Source of the DNA: an uncultured Sphingomonas sp.
Lineage (GTDB): Bacteria > Pseudomonadota > Alphaproteobacteria > Sphingomonadales > Sphingomonadaceae
Reading direction: 5' to 3'
Length of the DNA stretch: 64,000 nt
Assembly: GCF_936927845.1 (NCBI RefSeq)
Contig: NZ_CAKZHV010000059.1
Coordinates: 5,001-69,000, forward strand
A program made the position numbers and the translations under genes. The notes under the pieces are model-generated. The model was given only the letters and a program-made list of their open reading frames with translations. It was not told where the DNA came from and searched no databases. Below, piece after piece: positions 41,950 to 50,950 of the stretch. How positions within the stretch are numbered: position 1 is the stretch's first letter; every line of letters starts with the position of its first letter.

Positions 41950-43352
41950 CACCGGCGTGCCTCGATCGCCGGCGCGAGTCCCGCGGCCCACTTCGTGATG
42001 TCGCCCGCGCCCAGGCAGATCACCTGATCGCCGCCGCGCACCTCGCTCGCCAGCGCGTCCGCCAGCGCATCGGCGTCCCTGACCGTGTGCACGTCGCGGT
42101 GCCCGCGTCGGCGCAGTCCGGCGACCAGCGCCTCGGCGTCGACGCCCTCGACCGGTACCTCGCCCGCGGCATAGACCGGCGTCACGTACACCGCGTCGGC
42201 GTCGTTGAACGCGCCCTGGAAGTCGTCCATCAGATTGCCGAGCCGCGAGTAGCGGTGCGGTTGCACCACCGCGATGACGCGTCCCTGTGCCGATTCGCGC
42301 GCGGCCGCGAGCACGGCGCGGATCTCGACCGGGTGGTGGCCGTAATCGTCGATAATAGTGGCGCCGGCGACTTCGCCAACCTTGGTGAAGCGCCGCTTGA
42401 CCCCGCCGAACTTCTCGAACCCGCGCCCAATCGTCGCGTCGTCGATGCCGAGTTCGAGCGCGACGCCGATCGCGGCGAGCGCGTTCTGGACGTTGTGGCG
42501 GCCGGGCATCGGCAGGTCGATCCCCTCGATCGAGCGGGTCGCGCCGTCGCGTGAGCGGATCAGCGCCTCGAAGCGATTGCCGCCGGGATAAGGCGACACG
42601 TTGACGCCGCGCACGTCGGCCGAGGCCGCGAAACCGTAGGTGACGATGCGGCGATCGCGCACGCGCGGGATCAGCGCCTGCACCTCCGGATGATCTAGGC
42701 AGAGCAGCGCCGCGCCGTAGAAGGGCACGTTCTCGACGAACTCGACGTACGCGTCCTTGGCGCGCTCGAAGCTGCCGTAATGGTCGAGGTGCTCGGGATC
42801 GATGTTGGTGACGACCGCGATCGTGCCGTCCAGCCGCAGGAAGCTACCGTCGCTCTCGTCCGCCTCGACCACCATCCAGTCCGACGCGCCCAGCCGCGCG
42901 TTCGAGCCGTAGCTGTTGATGATCCCGCCGTTGATCACGGTCGGGTCAACCCCGCCCGCGTCGAGCAGCGCGGCGACCATCGAGGTCGTCGTCGTCTTGC
43001 CGTGCGTGCCCGCGACCGCAACGGTGGATTTGAGCCGCATCAGCTCGGCGAGCATTTCCGCGCGGCGCACCACGGGCACGCGGCGGTCGAGCGCGGCCTC
43101 CACTTCCGGGTTGCCGCGCTTCACCGCGGTCGAGGTGACGACCACCGCCGCGTCCGCGACATTCGCCGCCGAGTGGCCGATCGTCACCGGGATCCCGCGC
43201 GCGCGCAGTCCCTCGACCACGTATCCTTCCGCCACGTCGCTGCCCTGCACCGAATAGCCGAGGTTATGCATGACCTCGGCGATGCCAGACATGCCGATGC
43301 CGCCAATCCCGACGAAGTGGATCGTGCCGATGTCGGTCGCGACGCCCTTCAC
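41949..43352 (-). CDS. murC: UDP-N-acetylmuramate--L-alanine ligase
   Basis: 467 residues of the Mur ligase family. It adds L-alanine to UDP-MurNAc. Seen: HFVGIGGIGMSGIAEVM at the start, ATP loop AGTHGKTTTTSM, ATNIDPEHLDHYGSF-like VTNIDPEHLDHY, and IDDYGHHPVEIRAVL. The start is GTG at 43352, overlapping the murG stop (GTGA). The stop shares one base with the murB ATG. Confidence 0.97.
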   Translation of the reverse strand: MKGVATDIGTIHFVGIGGIGMSGIAEVMHNLGYSVQGSDVAEGYVVEGLRARGIPVTIGHSAANVADAAVVVTSTAVKRGNPEVEAALDRRVPVVRRAEMLAELMRLKSTVAVAGTHGKTTTTSMVAALLDAGGVDPTVINGGIINSYGSNARLGASDWMVVEADESDGSFLRLDGTIAVVTNIDPEHLDHYGSFERAKDAYVEFVENVPFYGAALLCLDHPEVQALIPRVRDRRIVTYGFAASADVRGVNVSPYPGGNRFEALIRSRDGATRSIEGIDLPMPGRHNVQNALAAIGVALELGIDDATIGRGFEKFGGVKRRFTKVGEVAGATIIDDYGHHPVEIRAVLAAARESAQGRVIAVVQPHRYSRLGNLMDDFQGAFNDADAVYVTPVYAAGEVPVEGVDAEALVAGLRRRGHRDVHTVRDADALADALASEVRGGDQVICLGAGDITKWAAGLAPAIEARR

Positions 43353-44494
43353 GCAAATGCTTCCTTCTGCTGCACCCGCGCGACGTGGACCGGCGCGCGC
43401 GGCGCGTCGAGGCTCTCGACCAGATCGGCGAGGTCGCTGACCGCGTCGGGCATCCCGCAGGCGCGCGCGCGGCCGGCGGCATTCTCCAGCGCGGCAGGAT
43501 CGAGCCCGAGCTTCTGCATCTGCTTGGCGAGCTCGGTCGGGGTAAATTGCGGCTGCGGGATCGTGCGCGCGCCGCCCGCAGCGGTGATCGCGCGCGCATT
43601 CGCGGTCTGGTGGTCGTCGGTCGCGCCGGGCAGCGGCACGAGGATCGCGGGGCGCCCGGCGGCGGTCAGTTCGGCGATCGTCGACGCGCCCGCGCGCGCG
43701 ATGACGAGGTGCGCCCAGGCCAGCTGCTCGGGAATGTCGGGCAGATAGGTGGCGAGGTCGGCGGCGATCTCCAGGCTCGCATATTTCTCGCGCGCGGCGT
43801 CGATGTCCTCGATGCGCGCCTGGTGCGTCACCTGCAACCGGCGGCGAAACGCGACCGGCAGCATCGCGAGACCGTCGGGCACGACCTGGCTAAGCACACT
43901 CGCACCCTGGCTACCGCCGGTGACGAGCACGCGAAAGATGCCGTCCTCCTCCAGCAACGGATAAGGGCGACTGCGCAAGTTCAGCACCGCCTCGCGCACC
44001 GGATTGCCGACGAGGTGGACCTTGTTCGCGTAGGCCGGCTTCAATCGCTCGGTGTTGGGATAGCTGGTCGCGATCGCGTCGACGCGGCGCGCGACCAGGC
44101 GGTTGACGCGGCCGAGCACGGCGTTCTGCTCGTGCACCGCGGTCGGAATGCCGGCTGCGAAAGCGGCGGAGAGTGCCGGGAACGCCGGATAACCGCCGAA
44201 GCCGATCACGGCGGCGGGCTTGAGCGAGCGGTAGAGCTCGCGCGCGACGCGGCGACCCTCGACCATCTGCCGCGCGGCCTTTGCCCAGCCGAGCGGCCCG
44301 CCGGCGAAGCGTCCGGCGGGAATGACGTGCGTCTCGACGCCGTCGAACAACCCGGGGAAGCGCACACCGCGCGCGTCGCTGACCAGCGCGACGCGGTGCC
44401 CGCGCCGCATCAGCTCGGCGCCGAGCGCCGCGGCGGGAACCATGTGACCGCCGGTACCCCCGGCAGCGAGGACGAACGAGCGCGCACGCGTCAT
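43349..44494 (-). CDS. murG: UDP-N-acetylglucosamine transferase MurG
   Basis: 381 residues of the GT-B fold, family 28. It adds GlcNAc to lipid I, giving lipid II, at the inner face of the membrane. Seen: AAGGTGGHMVPAAAL (N-terminal G loop), GFGGYPAFP, VHEQNAVLGRVNRL and VTGGSQGASVLSQ, and the donor-binding ARAGASTIAELTAAGRPAILVPLP. It overlaps ftsW by 4 bp (ATGA) and murC by 4 bp. Confidence 0.97.
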   Translation of the reverse strand: MTRARSFVLAAGGTGGHMVPAAALGAELMRRGHRVALVSDARGVRFPGLFDGVETHVIPAGRFAGGPLGWAKAARQMVEGRRVARELYRSLKPAAVIGFGGYPAFPALSAAFAAGIPTAVHEQNAVLGRVNRLVARRVDAIATSYPNTERLKPAYANKVHLVGNPVREAVLNLRSRPYPLLEEDGIFRVLVTGGSQGASVLSQVVPDGLAMLPVAFRRRLQVTHQARIEDIDAAREKYASLEIAADLATYLPDIPEQLAWAHLVIARAGASTIAELTAAGRPAILVPLPGATDDHQTANARAITAAGGARTIPQPQFTPTELAKQMQKLGLDPAALENAAGRARACGMPDAVSDLADLVESLDAPRAPVHVARVQQKEAFA

Positions 44495-45705
44495 GCAGCG
44501 TTCCAGCGGTTGATATAAGGACTACGCATCAGGAACGGGTTGCGCCGGGTGAACGCCAGGAGCAACCCCATCCCGATCGACAACGCCACCATCGACGATC
44601 CGCCGTAGCTGATGAACGGCAGCGTCATGCCCTTCGACGGGGCGAGCCCGGTGTTGACCGCCATCGAGACGAGCGCTTGCGCGCCGAACTGCACCGCCAG
44701 CCCGGATGCCGCGAGCAGCTTGAAGCTGTCCTGCTCGTCGAGCAGCTTGACGAACACACGCACGACGATCGCCAGAAAGACCAGCGCGACGATCATGCAC
44801 GCGATCAGCCCGAATTCCTCACCGATCACCGAGAAGATATAATCGGTATGCGCCTCGGGCAGGCCGAACTTCGCGCTGCCGCCACCGGGACCGGTGCCGA
44901 ACCAGCCGCCCGCGGTCAGCGTGTTATGTGCGGCGTTGGTCTGGAAATGGTCGCTCGCGCCCTCCCCCTCTATGCCGGGGAACAAGAACGCGTCGATGCG
45001 CGCACGCGCAGTGCCGTAGAACACATAGGCTGCGACCAGTCCGACCGGCACCATCGCGAGCAACCCCAAGATCGTGCGCGTCGGCGTGCCCGCGATCACG
45101 ATCAGCGCGAGCCAGATCGAGCAGAAGATGATCGTCTGACCGAAATCGGGTTGGAGCATCAGCAGGACCGCGACCATCGCGGTCATCGCCGCGGTGATGA
45201 CGGTCGCGGGCAATTCCTCGTCGCGCGCCTTCAACGAAAGCAAATAGGCGACGGTGACGACGAAGAAGGGTTTGAGGAACTCCGACGGCTGGAATTGCGC
45301 GAAGCCGAACCCGATCCAGCGCCGCGCGCCGTTGACGGTGACGCCAAGGACCGGCGTGATTGCCAGCAACGCGACGCACACCCCTGCCCCGACCAGCGAC
45401 ATGCGCCGGGCAAGCGTGACCGGCAGCATCGAGACACCGAACAGCACGGGCAGCGCGACCGCGACCCACATCACCTGTCGCCAGAAATAATGCAGCGGCG
45501 TGAACTTCACGTGCTCGCCCGAGTAGCGCACCGCGGTCGCCGGAGAGCCGGCCGCCACCGCGATCAGCCCGATCGCGATCAGGAACAAGGCGAGCAGCAG
45601 CAGCACGCGGTCAATGTCCCAGAACCACGTGCCGAGCGGCGACGGATCGCCGCGCCCGCCGCGTCCCTGCAACCGCCCGCGACGGATCGCCTGCATGTCG
45701 TTCAT
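44491..45705 (-). CDS. ftsW: Cell-wall polymerase FtsW (SEDS family)
   Basis: 404 residues with about ten membrane helices. It polymerises glycan strands at the septum with FtsI. Seen: GARRWIGFGFAQFQPSEFLK (the SEDS signature), PDFGQTIIFC and PFISYGGSSMVALSIGMGLLL near the end. The N-terminal 25 residues are a basic cytoplasmic tail. It starts 40 bp after murD and overlaps murG by 4 bp. Confidence 0.96.
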   Translation of the reverse strand: MNDMQAIRRGRLQGRGGRGDPSPLGTWFWDIDRVLLLLALFLIAIGLIAVAAGSPATAVRYSGEHVKFTPLHYFWRQVMWVAVALPVLFGVSMLPVTLARRMSLVGAGVCVALLAITPVLGVTVNGARRWIGFGFAQFQPSEFLKPFFVVTVAYLLSLKARDEELPATVITAAMTAMVAVLLMLQPDFGQTIIFCSIWLALIVIAGTPTRTILGLLAMVPVGLVAAYVFYGTARARIDAFLFPGIEGEGASDHFQTNAAHNTLTAGGWFGTGPGGGSAKFGLPEAHTDYIFSVIGEEFGLIACMIVALVFLAIVVRVFVKLLDEQDSFKLLAASGLAVQFGAQALVSMAVNTGLAPSKGMTLPFISYGGSSMVALSIGMGLLLAFTRRNPFLMRSPYINRWNAA

Positions 45706-45745
45706 GGCTGTACCCCTACGCCGTACACAGTCTCGCCGCGCGCCG

Positions 45746-47020
45746 TCATGCCAGCGCCTCGACCGCCTCGCGGAAAGCGCGCCCGCGATGTTCGTAGTCG
45801 CGGAACTGGTCGAACGAAGCGGCGGCGGGTGACAGCAGCACCACCTCGCCGCGCGCGGCCTCCTGCGCGGCGAGCTTCACCGCACGCTCCAGCGTCTCGA
45901 CCTCGGCCACGGGAACGTGCGGGCGCAGCACCTCGGCGAAACGGGGCCCCGCCTCGCCGATCGTGTATGCACGCGCGACGTGGCCCAGATGCGGCAGACA
46001 GGCGTCGAGGTCGTCACCCTTGGCGCGCCCGCCGACGATCCAGTGGACGCGCGGAAAGGCCGCGAGCGCGGGCGCGGTGCTTTCCGGGTTGGTCGCCTTG
46101 CTGTCGTCGTACCAGGTGACCCCGCCGAGCGTCGCGACACGCTCCATCCGGTGCGGCAGGCCGGTGAAGCTCGCGAGCGCCTGCTCAATCACATCGTCGG
46201 CGATGCCGAGCGCGCGCGCGACGGCAATCGCGGCGGCGGCATTCTGCGCGTTGTGCGGTCCCTGTAGGGCTGGCCAGCGCGCCTGATCGAAATCCGGCCC
46301 CTCGGCGAGGCGAGTGGCGCGATCACCGACCTCGGCCGCGACGCGTGCAGAGGCCGCGTCACCCGTCCCGATGATCGCGTCATGCGCTGCCGACTGCATC
46401 GCGAACAGCCGCGCCTTTGACGCGGCATAGGCATCGAACCCGTCATAGCGGTCGAGGTGGTCGGGCGTGATGTTGAGCAGCACCGCCACGTCGCAGTCGA
46501 GCGTCTGCGTCAGGTCGATCTGGTAGCTCGACAATTCGAGCACGTAGACACCGCCTTCGGCCAACGGCTCCTGGCCCAGGATCGGCAGCCCGATGTTGCC
46601 GCCCATCAACACCGGCAGCTCTGCTACCGCGCAGATGTGACGGGTGAGCGCGGTGGTGGTCGACTTGCCGTTGGTGCCGGTGATGCCGACGACCTTGTGC
46701 GGCGGCAGCTCGGCCCGGGCTTGCGCGAATAATTCGATGTCGCCGATGATCGGCACGCCAGCCGCACGCGCGCGGGCGGCGAGCGGGTGCGTGTTGAGCG
46801 GCACGCCGGGCGAGACGACCAGCGCGTCGAAGCTCGCGAGGTCGAGCGTGTCGAGGTCGGCAATCTGCGCACCCGTCACGCCGTCCCGCCGCGCCGGATC
46901 GCTGTCCCACGCCACCACCTCGGCGCCCGCCGCCACCAGCGCAGCGACCGTCGCCGCGCCCGAGCGCGCGAGCCCCAACACCGCGTAGCGCTTCCCCGCC
47001 CAGGCGCGCGCGACAATCAT
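45746..47020 (-). CDS. murD: UDP-N-acetylmuramoylalanine--D-glutamate ligase
   Basis: 424 residues. It adds D-glutamate to UDP-MurNAc-L-Ala. Seen: VLGLARSGAATVAAL (uracil site), ATP loop GITGTNGKSTTTAL, LLNITPDHLDRYDGF, and YDDSKATNPESTAPAL. ATG 47020 overlaps the mraY stop by 4 bp (ATGA); the frame is open into mraY, but MIVARAWAGKRYAVLG is the proper start. Confidence 0.96.
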   Translation of the reverse strand: MIVARAWAGKRYAVLGLARSGAATVAALVAAGAEVVAWDSDPARRDGVTGAQIADLDTLDLASFDALVVSPGVPLNTHPLAARARAAGVPIIGDIELFAQARAELPPHKVVGITGTNGKSTTTALTRHICAVAELPVLMGGNIGLPILGQEPLAEGGVYVLELSSYQIDLTQTLDCDVAVLLNITPDHLDRYDGFDAYAASKARLFAMQSAAHDAIIGTGDAASARVAAEVGDRATRLAEGPDFDQARWPALQGPHNAQNAAAAIAVARALGIADDVIEQALASFTGLPHRMERVATLGGVTWYDDSKATNPESTAPALAAFPRVHWIVGGRAKGDDLDACLPHLGHVARAYTIGEAGPRFAEVLRPHVPVAEVETLERAVKLAAQEAARGEVVLLSPAAASFDQFRDYEHRGRAFREAVEALA

Positions 47021-48087
47021 CTGAGCTTCAGCGTCGAAAGACCGGCGAGCGCCAGCACGAGGCTGATGATCCAGAAACGGATCACCACCGTCGGCTCGCT
47101 CCAGCCGAGCTGCTCGAAGTGGTGGTGGATCGGCGCCATGCGGAACACGCGCTTGCCCGTCCGCTTGTACACGAACACCTGAATGATGACGGAGAGCGCC
47201 TCGACCACGAACAGCCCGCCGATGATACCGAGCACGATCTCGTGGTGCGCGACCACCGCCATCGTGCCGAGCGCGCCGCCGAGCGCGAGGCTGCCGGTGT
47301 CGCCCATGAAGACGGCAGCGGGCGGCGCATTGTACCACAGGAAGGCGAGCCCTGCGCCCACCACCGCGCCGCAGAAGATGGCGAGTTCACCCGCGCGGGG
47401 CACGTGCGGGATACCGAGATAGTCGGCGAACTTCACGTTGCCCGCCAGATACACGATCACCATGAATGCGACCGAGGCGATAATCACCGGCATGGTCGCC
47501 AGCCCGTCTAGGCCGTCGGTCAGGTTCACCGCATTGCCGAACGAGACGATCACGAACGCGGCGAAGATCGGGTAAAAATAGCCCAGATCGATGTAATAGC
47601 GGTTGGTGAACGGCAGGAAGAGCCCGGAGCCGTTTTCCTGCATGATGATCCACGCCGCGATCCCGGCGATGGCGAATTCGAGCAACAGGCGCACCCGACC
47701 CGGCACGCCCGCGGTGCTCGCCTTTCGCACCTTGTCGTAATCGTCGAGGAAGCCGATCGCGCCGAAGCCGAGCGTCACGAACGCGCACGCCCAGACGAAG
47801 GGGTTGCGCAGATCCATCCACAACAACATCGCCAGCGACACGCTGGTCAGGATCATCAACCCGCCCATCGTCGGCGTGCCGCGTTTGGCGAGATGCGTCT
47901 GCGGACCGTCGGCGCGGATCGGCTGACCCTTGCCCTGGCGTACACGCAGCCAGCCGATAAAACGTGGTCCGATGATCAGCCCGATTAGCAGCGCGGTCGC
48001 GACCGCCGCGCCGGTGCGGAACGACTGGTAACGGATGAGATTGAGCACGCTCGGGAAGCCGAGATGCTGCGCGATCCAATAAAGCAC
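47017..48087 (-). CDS. mraY: Phospho-N-acetylmuramoyl-pentapeptide transferase
   Basis: 356 residues with ten membrane helices. It moves phospho-MurNAc-pentapeptide to undecaprenyl phosphate, making lipid I. Seen: KRGTPTMGG, LGFLDDYDK (as IGFLDDYDKVRK), NAVNLTDGLDGLAT with the catalytic Asp pair, and MGDTGSLALGG. GTG at 48087 directly abuts the murF stop (TAAGTG, no spacer), which points to coupled translation. Confidence 0.97.
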   Translation of the reverse strand: MLYWIAQHLGFPSVLNLIRYQSFRTGAAVATALLIGLIIGPRFIGWLRVRQGKGQPIRADGPQTHLAKRGTPTMGGLMILTSVSLAMLLWMDLRNPFVWACAFVTLGFGAIGFLDDYDKVRKASTAGVPGRVRLLLEFAIAGIAAWIIMQENGSGLFLPFTNRYYIDLGYFYPIFAAFVIVSFGNAVNLTDGLDGLATMPVIIASVAFMVIVYLAGNVKFADYLGIPHVPRAGELAIFCGAVVGAGLAFLWYNAPPAAVFMGDTGSLALGGALGTMAVVAHHEIVLGIIGGLFVVEALSVIIQVFVYKRTGKRVFRMAPIHHHFEQLGWSEPTVVIRFWIISLVLALAGLSTLKLR

Positions 48088-49458
48088 TTACCTGTTCCCG
48101 CCCGGCAGGCCAGCGACGACCCGCGCCAGCCCCACCCCGTTCGACCCCTTTACGAGCACCGCATCGCCCGGCGCGATCACACGTGTCACGTGGTCCAGCG
48201 CGGCGGCGGCGTCGGGCACATGAACGAAATCGACCCGCCCCTCAAGCGCTTGCGCGAGCGCGCCCATCGCTTCACCGACGAGCACGGCCAGCTCGACGCG
48301 TGCGGCGATGACGGCTGGCGCGAGACCGGCGTGATAGTCGGCGCTTTTGTCACCGAGCTCGCGCATTTCGCCCAGCACGGCGACGTGGCGCCCCGGCTGT
48401 TCGGCGAGAACCGCGAGCGTCGCCGCGACCGAGGCGGGGTTGGCGTTGTAGCTCTCGTCGATCAGCAGCGCGTGTCCGTCACCCACCGCGATCTCGCTGC
48501 GCGCGCCGCGCCCGGCGAGCCCGCCGAGTTCGGCCAGCGCGAGCCCGGCGAGCGCCAGATCGCCCCCGACCGCGTCGACCGCCGCGAGCACCGCCAGCGC
48601 GTTCGACACCCAGTGCGCGCCGGCTTGTGCGACGGTCAGGCTTAGTTCGTGCTCGCCGACGCGCGCGGTGACGAAGGTGCCGCCGTGGCTCGCGCGCGCC
48701 ATCTCGATCGCGTGCACGTCCGCCGCGCGGTCGAGCCCGAAGGTGACGATGCGGGCCGCATAAGGCTCGGCCGCGGCGATCAGGCGGTCGCGGTGCGGGC
48801 TGTCGTGCGGCACGATCGCAACCCCGCCCGGCTCCAGCCCGCGGAAAATCTCACCCTTCGCGTCGGCAATCGCGGCCTCGTGCGGGAAAAATTCGGTGTG
48901 CGCGGGCGCGATCGCGGTGATCAGCGCGACGTGCGGGCGCACCAGCGTGGTCAGGTGCGCGAGCTCGCCGGGATGGTTCATTCCCATTTCGAGCACCGCA
49001 AAATCGCTGCCCTGCGGCATGCGCGCGAGGCTCAAGGGCACGCCGGTGTGATTGTTGTAGCTCTTCACCGATCGATGCGCGCTGACCGACGGCGAGCGAT
49101 CGAGCGCGGCGAACAGGGCCTCCTTGGTCGATGTCTTGCCGACCGACCCCGTGACGCCGATCACCTTGCCTTTAACCCGCGCGCGCGCGGCGCGACCGAG
49201 GTCTTCCAGCGCCGCGAACGTGTCGGCGACTTCTACCGTGGGGTGGTTGATCACGCGCGAGACGAGCGCGCCGGCCGCGCCCTGCGTGAATGCCTGATCG
49301 AGAAAGCGGTGACCGTCGGTCGTCTCACCGGTCAACGCGACGAACAGGTCGCCCGGCCCCACCTCGCGCGAGTCGAATGCGACGCCCTCGACCGCGAAGT
49401 CGGCGCTCGTGCGTCCCTGCGTCGCGGCGGCGATCTCGGCGGCGGTCCAAAGGCTCAT
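48088..49458 (-). CDS. murF: UDP-N-acetylmuramoyl-tripeptide--D-alanyl-D-alanine ligase
   Basis: 456 residues. It adds the D-Ala-D-Ala made by Ddl to the tripeptide. Seen: the ATP loop VTGSVGKTSTKEAL, SYNNHTGVPLSLARMP, MNHPGELAHLTTLVRP and LIDESYNANPASVAATL. ATG 49458 overlaps the murE stop by 4 bp (ATGA). The C-terminal part (PDAAAALDHVTRVIAPGDAVLVKGSNGVGL) is typical of the family. Confidence 0.96.
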   Translation of the reverse strand: MSLWTAAEIAAATQGRTSADFAVEGVAFDSREVGPGDLFVALTGETTDGHRFLDQAFTQGAAGALVSRVINHPTVEVADTFAALEDLGRAARARVKGKVIGVTGSVGKTSTKEALFAALDRSPSVSAHRSVKSYNNHTGVPLSLARMPQGSDFAVLEMGMNHPGELAHLTTLVRPHVALITAIAPAHTEFFPHEAAIADAKGEIFRGLEPGGVAIVPHDSPHRDRLIAAAEPYAARIVTFGLDRAADVHAIEMARASHGGTFVTARVGEHELSLTVAQAGAHWVSNALAVLAAVDAVGGDLALAGLALAELGGLAGRGARSEIAVGDGHALLIDESYNANPASVAATLAVLAEQPGRHVAVLGEMRELGDKSADYHAGLAPAVIAARVELAVLVGEAMGALAQALEGRVDFVHVPDAAAALDHVTRVIAPGDAVLVKGSNGVGLARVVAGLPGGNR

Positions 49459-50882
49459 GCCGCCACCTCGCGCGCAACCGCGACATCGTCGAACGGGAGC
49501 ACCATGTCGCCGACGATCTGTCCCTGTTCATGCCCCTTACCCGCGACGAGCACGATGTCGTCGGCGCGCGCGATCTCGACCGCGTGCGCGATCGCGGCGC
49601 GACGGTCGCCGATCTCGGTCGCGCCCGGCGCGCCCTCCAGCACGTCGCGCCGGATCGCCGCCGCATCCTCGCCGCGCGGATTGTCGTCGGTGACGATCAC
49701 GACGTCTGCCTGATTGGCTGCCACCTTCCCCATCGGCGCGCGCTTACCCTGGTCACGGTCACCGCCCGCACCGAAGACGAGAATCAGTCGTCCGGCGACG
49801 TGGGGACGCAGTGCGGCGACCGCCGCCTCCAGCGCGTCGGGGGTATGCGCGTAATCGACGTAGATCGGCGCGCCCGACGTGGCGATCGCCGCGCGCTCCA
49901 GCCGCCCGCGCACCGGCTGCAACCGCGCGAGCCCGGCGAGTGTCGCGCCGGACTCGCCTCCCGTCGCAATGACAAGCGCGGCCGACAGCAGCGCGTTCGC
50001 CGCCTGATAACCGCCGATCAGCGGCAGGTTGACGCGGTGCTCGGTCCCGTCCGACGTGGCGACCACCAACCCCTGCCCAAGCAAGGTCGGCGCGCGCGAG
50101 ACGAGCCGCAGGTCGTCGCCGTGTTCGCCCACCGTCAGCACCCGATTGCCACGCTCGCGCGCGAGATCGATGACGCGTTCGGATTGCGGATCGTCGGCCC
50201 AGACGACCGCCGTGCCATCGTCGGCGAGGACTTCGGAGAACAGCCGCAGCTTGGCGGTGAAATAGGCCGCCATGTCACCGTGATAGTCGAGGTGGTCGCG
50301 GCTGAGATTGGTGAACGCCGCCGCCGCCACGCGCAGCCCCTCAGTGCGGTATTGGCTGAGCCCGTGGCTGGACGCCTCGAACGCCAGATGCGTCACGCCC
50401 TCGCGCGCCAGCCCCGCGACGTTCGACAGAAAGGTGACGACGTCGGGCGTGGTCAGGCCGGTCACGACGCGCTCGTCGGCGGTGGTGACCCCCAGCGTGC
50501 CGATCGAGGCGGCGTGATGCCCTGCCATCCGCCACAATTGGCGCGTCATCTCGACGGTCGAAGTCTTGCCGTTGGTGCCCGTGACCGCGACCGTCTTGGC
50601 GGGGAACGGCGCGAAGAAGCGCGCCGCGAGCTTGGCGAAACGCTCGCGCGGGGAATAGTCGGCGATGTGGAGGGCGCCCTCGACCCGCGCCTCGGGACGC
50701 GCCACCACCGCGACCGCGCCAGCCTCAATCGCGGCGGGGATGAAGTCCTCGCCGTTGACGCGCGCGCCCTCGAACGCGCCGAAGATCGTTCCCGGCGCAA
50801 CCTTGCGGTGATCAATCGCGAAGCCGGTGACGATCGCCTCGTCTGCGCCGCCGCTGGTATCGGTCAGGGCCGACAACCTCAT
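49455..50882 (-). CDS. murE: UDP-N-acetylmuramoyl-L-alanyl-D-glutamate--2,6-diaminopimelate ligase
   Basis: 475 residues. ATP loop VTGTNGKTSTVEM, EASSHGLSQYR, and the substrate motif DDNPRGEDA. DNPR shows that the third residue is meso-diaminopimelate, as in other Gram-negative bacteria, and not lysine. It follows ftsI by 68 bp, one of the few open spaces in the cluster. ATG 50882 is the likely start. Confidence 0.96.
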   Translation of the reverse strand: MRLSALTDTSGGADEAIVTGFAIDHRKVAPGTIFGAFEGARVNGEDFIPAAIEAGAVAVVARPEARVEGALHIADYSPRERFAKLAARFFAPFPAKTVAVTGTNGKTSTVEMTRQLWRMAGHHAASIGTLGVTTADERVVTGLTTPDVVTFLSNVAGLAREGVTHLAFEASSHGLSQYRTEGLRVAAAAFTNLSRDHLDYHGDMAAYFTAKLRLFSEVLADDGTAVVWADDPQSERVIDLARERGNRVLTVGEHGDDLRLVSRAPTLLGQGLVVATSDGTEHRVNLPLIGGYQAANALLSAALVIATGGESGATLAGLARLQPVRGRLERAAIATSGAPIYVDYAHTPDALEAAVAALRPHVAGRLILVFGAGGDRDQGKRAPMGKVAANQADVVIVTDDNPRGEDAAAIRRDVLEGAPGATEIGDRRAAIAHAVEIARADDIVLVAGKGHEQGQIVGDMVLPFDDVAVAREVAA

Positions 50883-50950
50883 TCGCCCTGCCCTTTCACT
50901 CGTTCAACTCCGTTCAAGGCGAGGCTCCCGTCCTCCCGAGACTTTCCTGC

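Noticed and set aside
41950..41991. Longer murB from 41991
   Set aside because: It would overlap murC by about 40 bp and adds unlike residues; ATG 41949 gives the usual one-base overlap.
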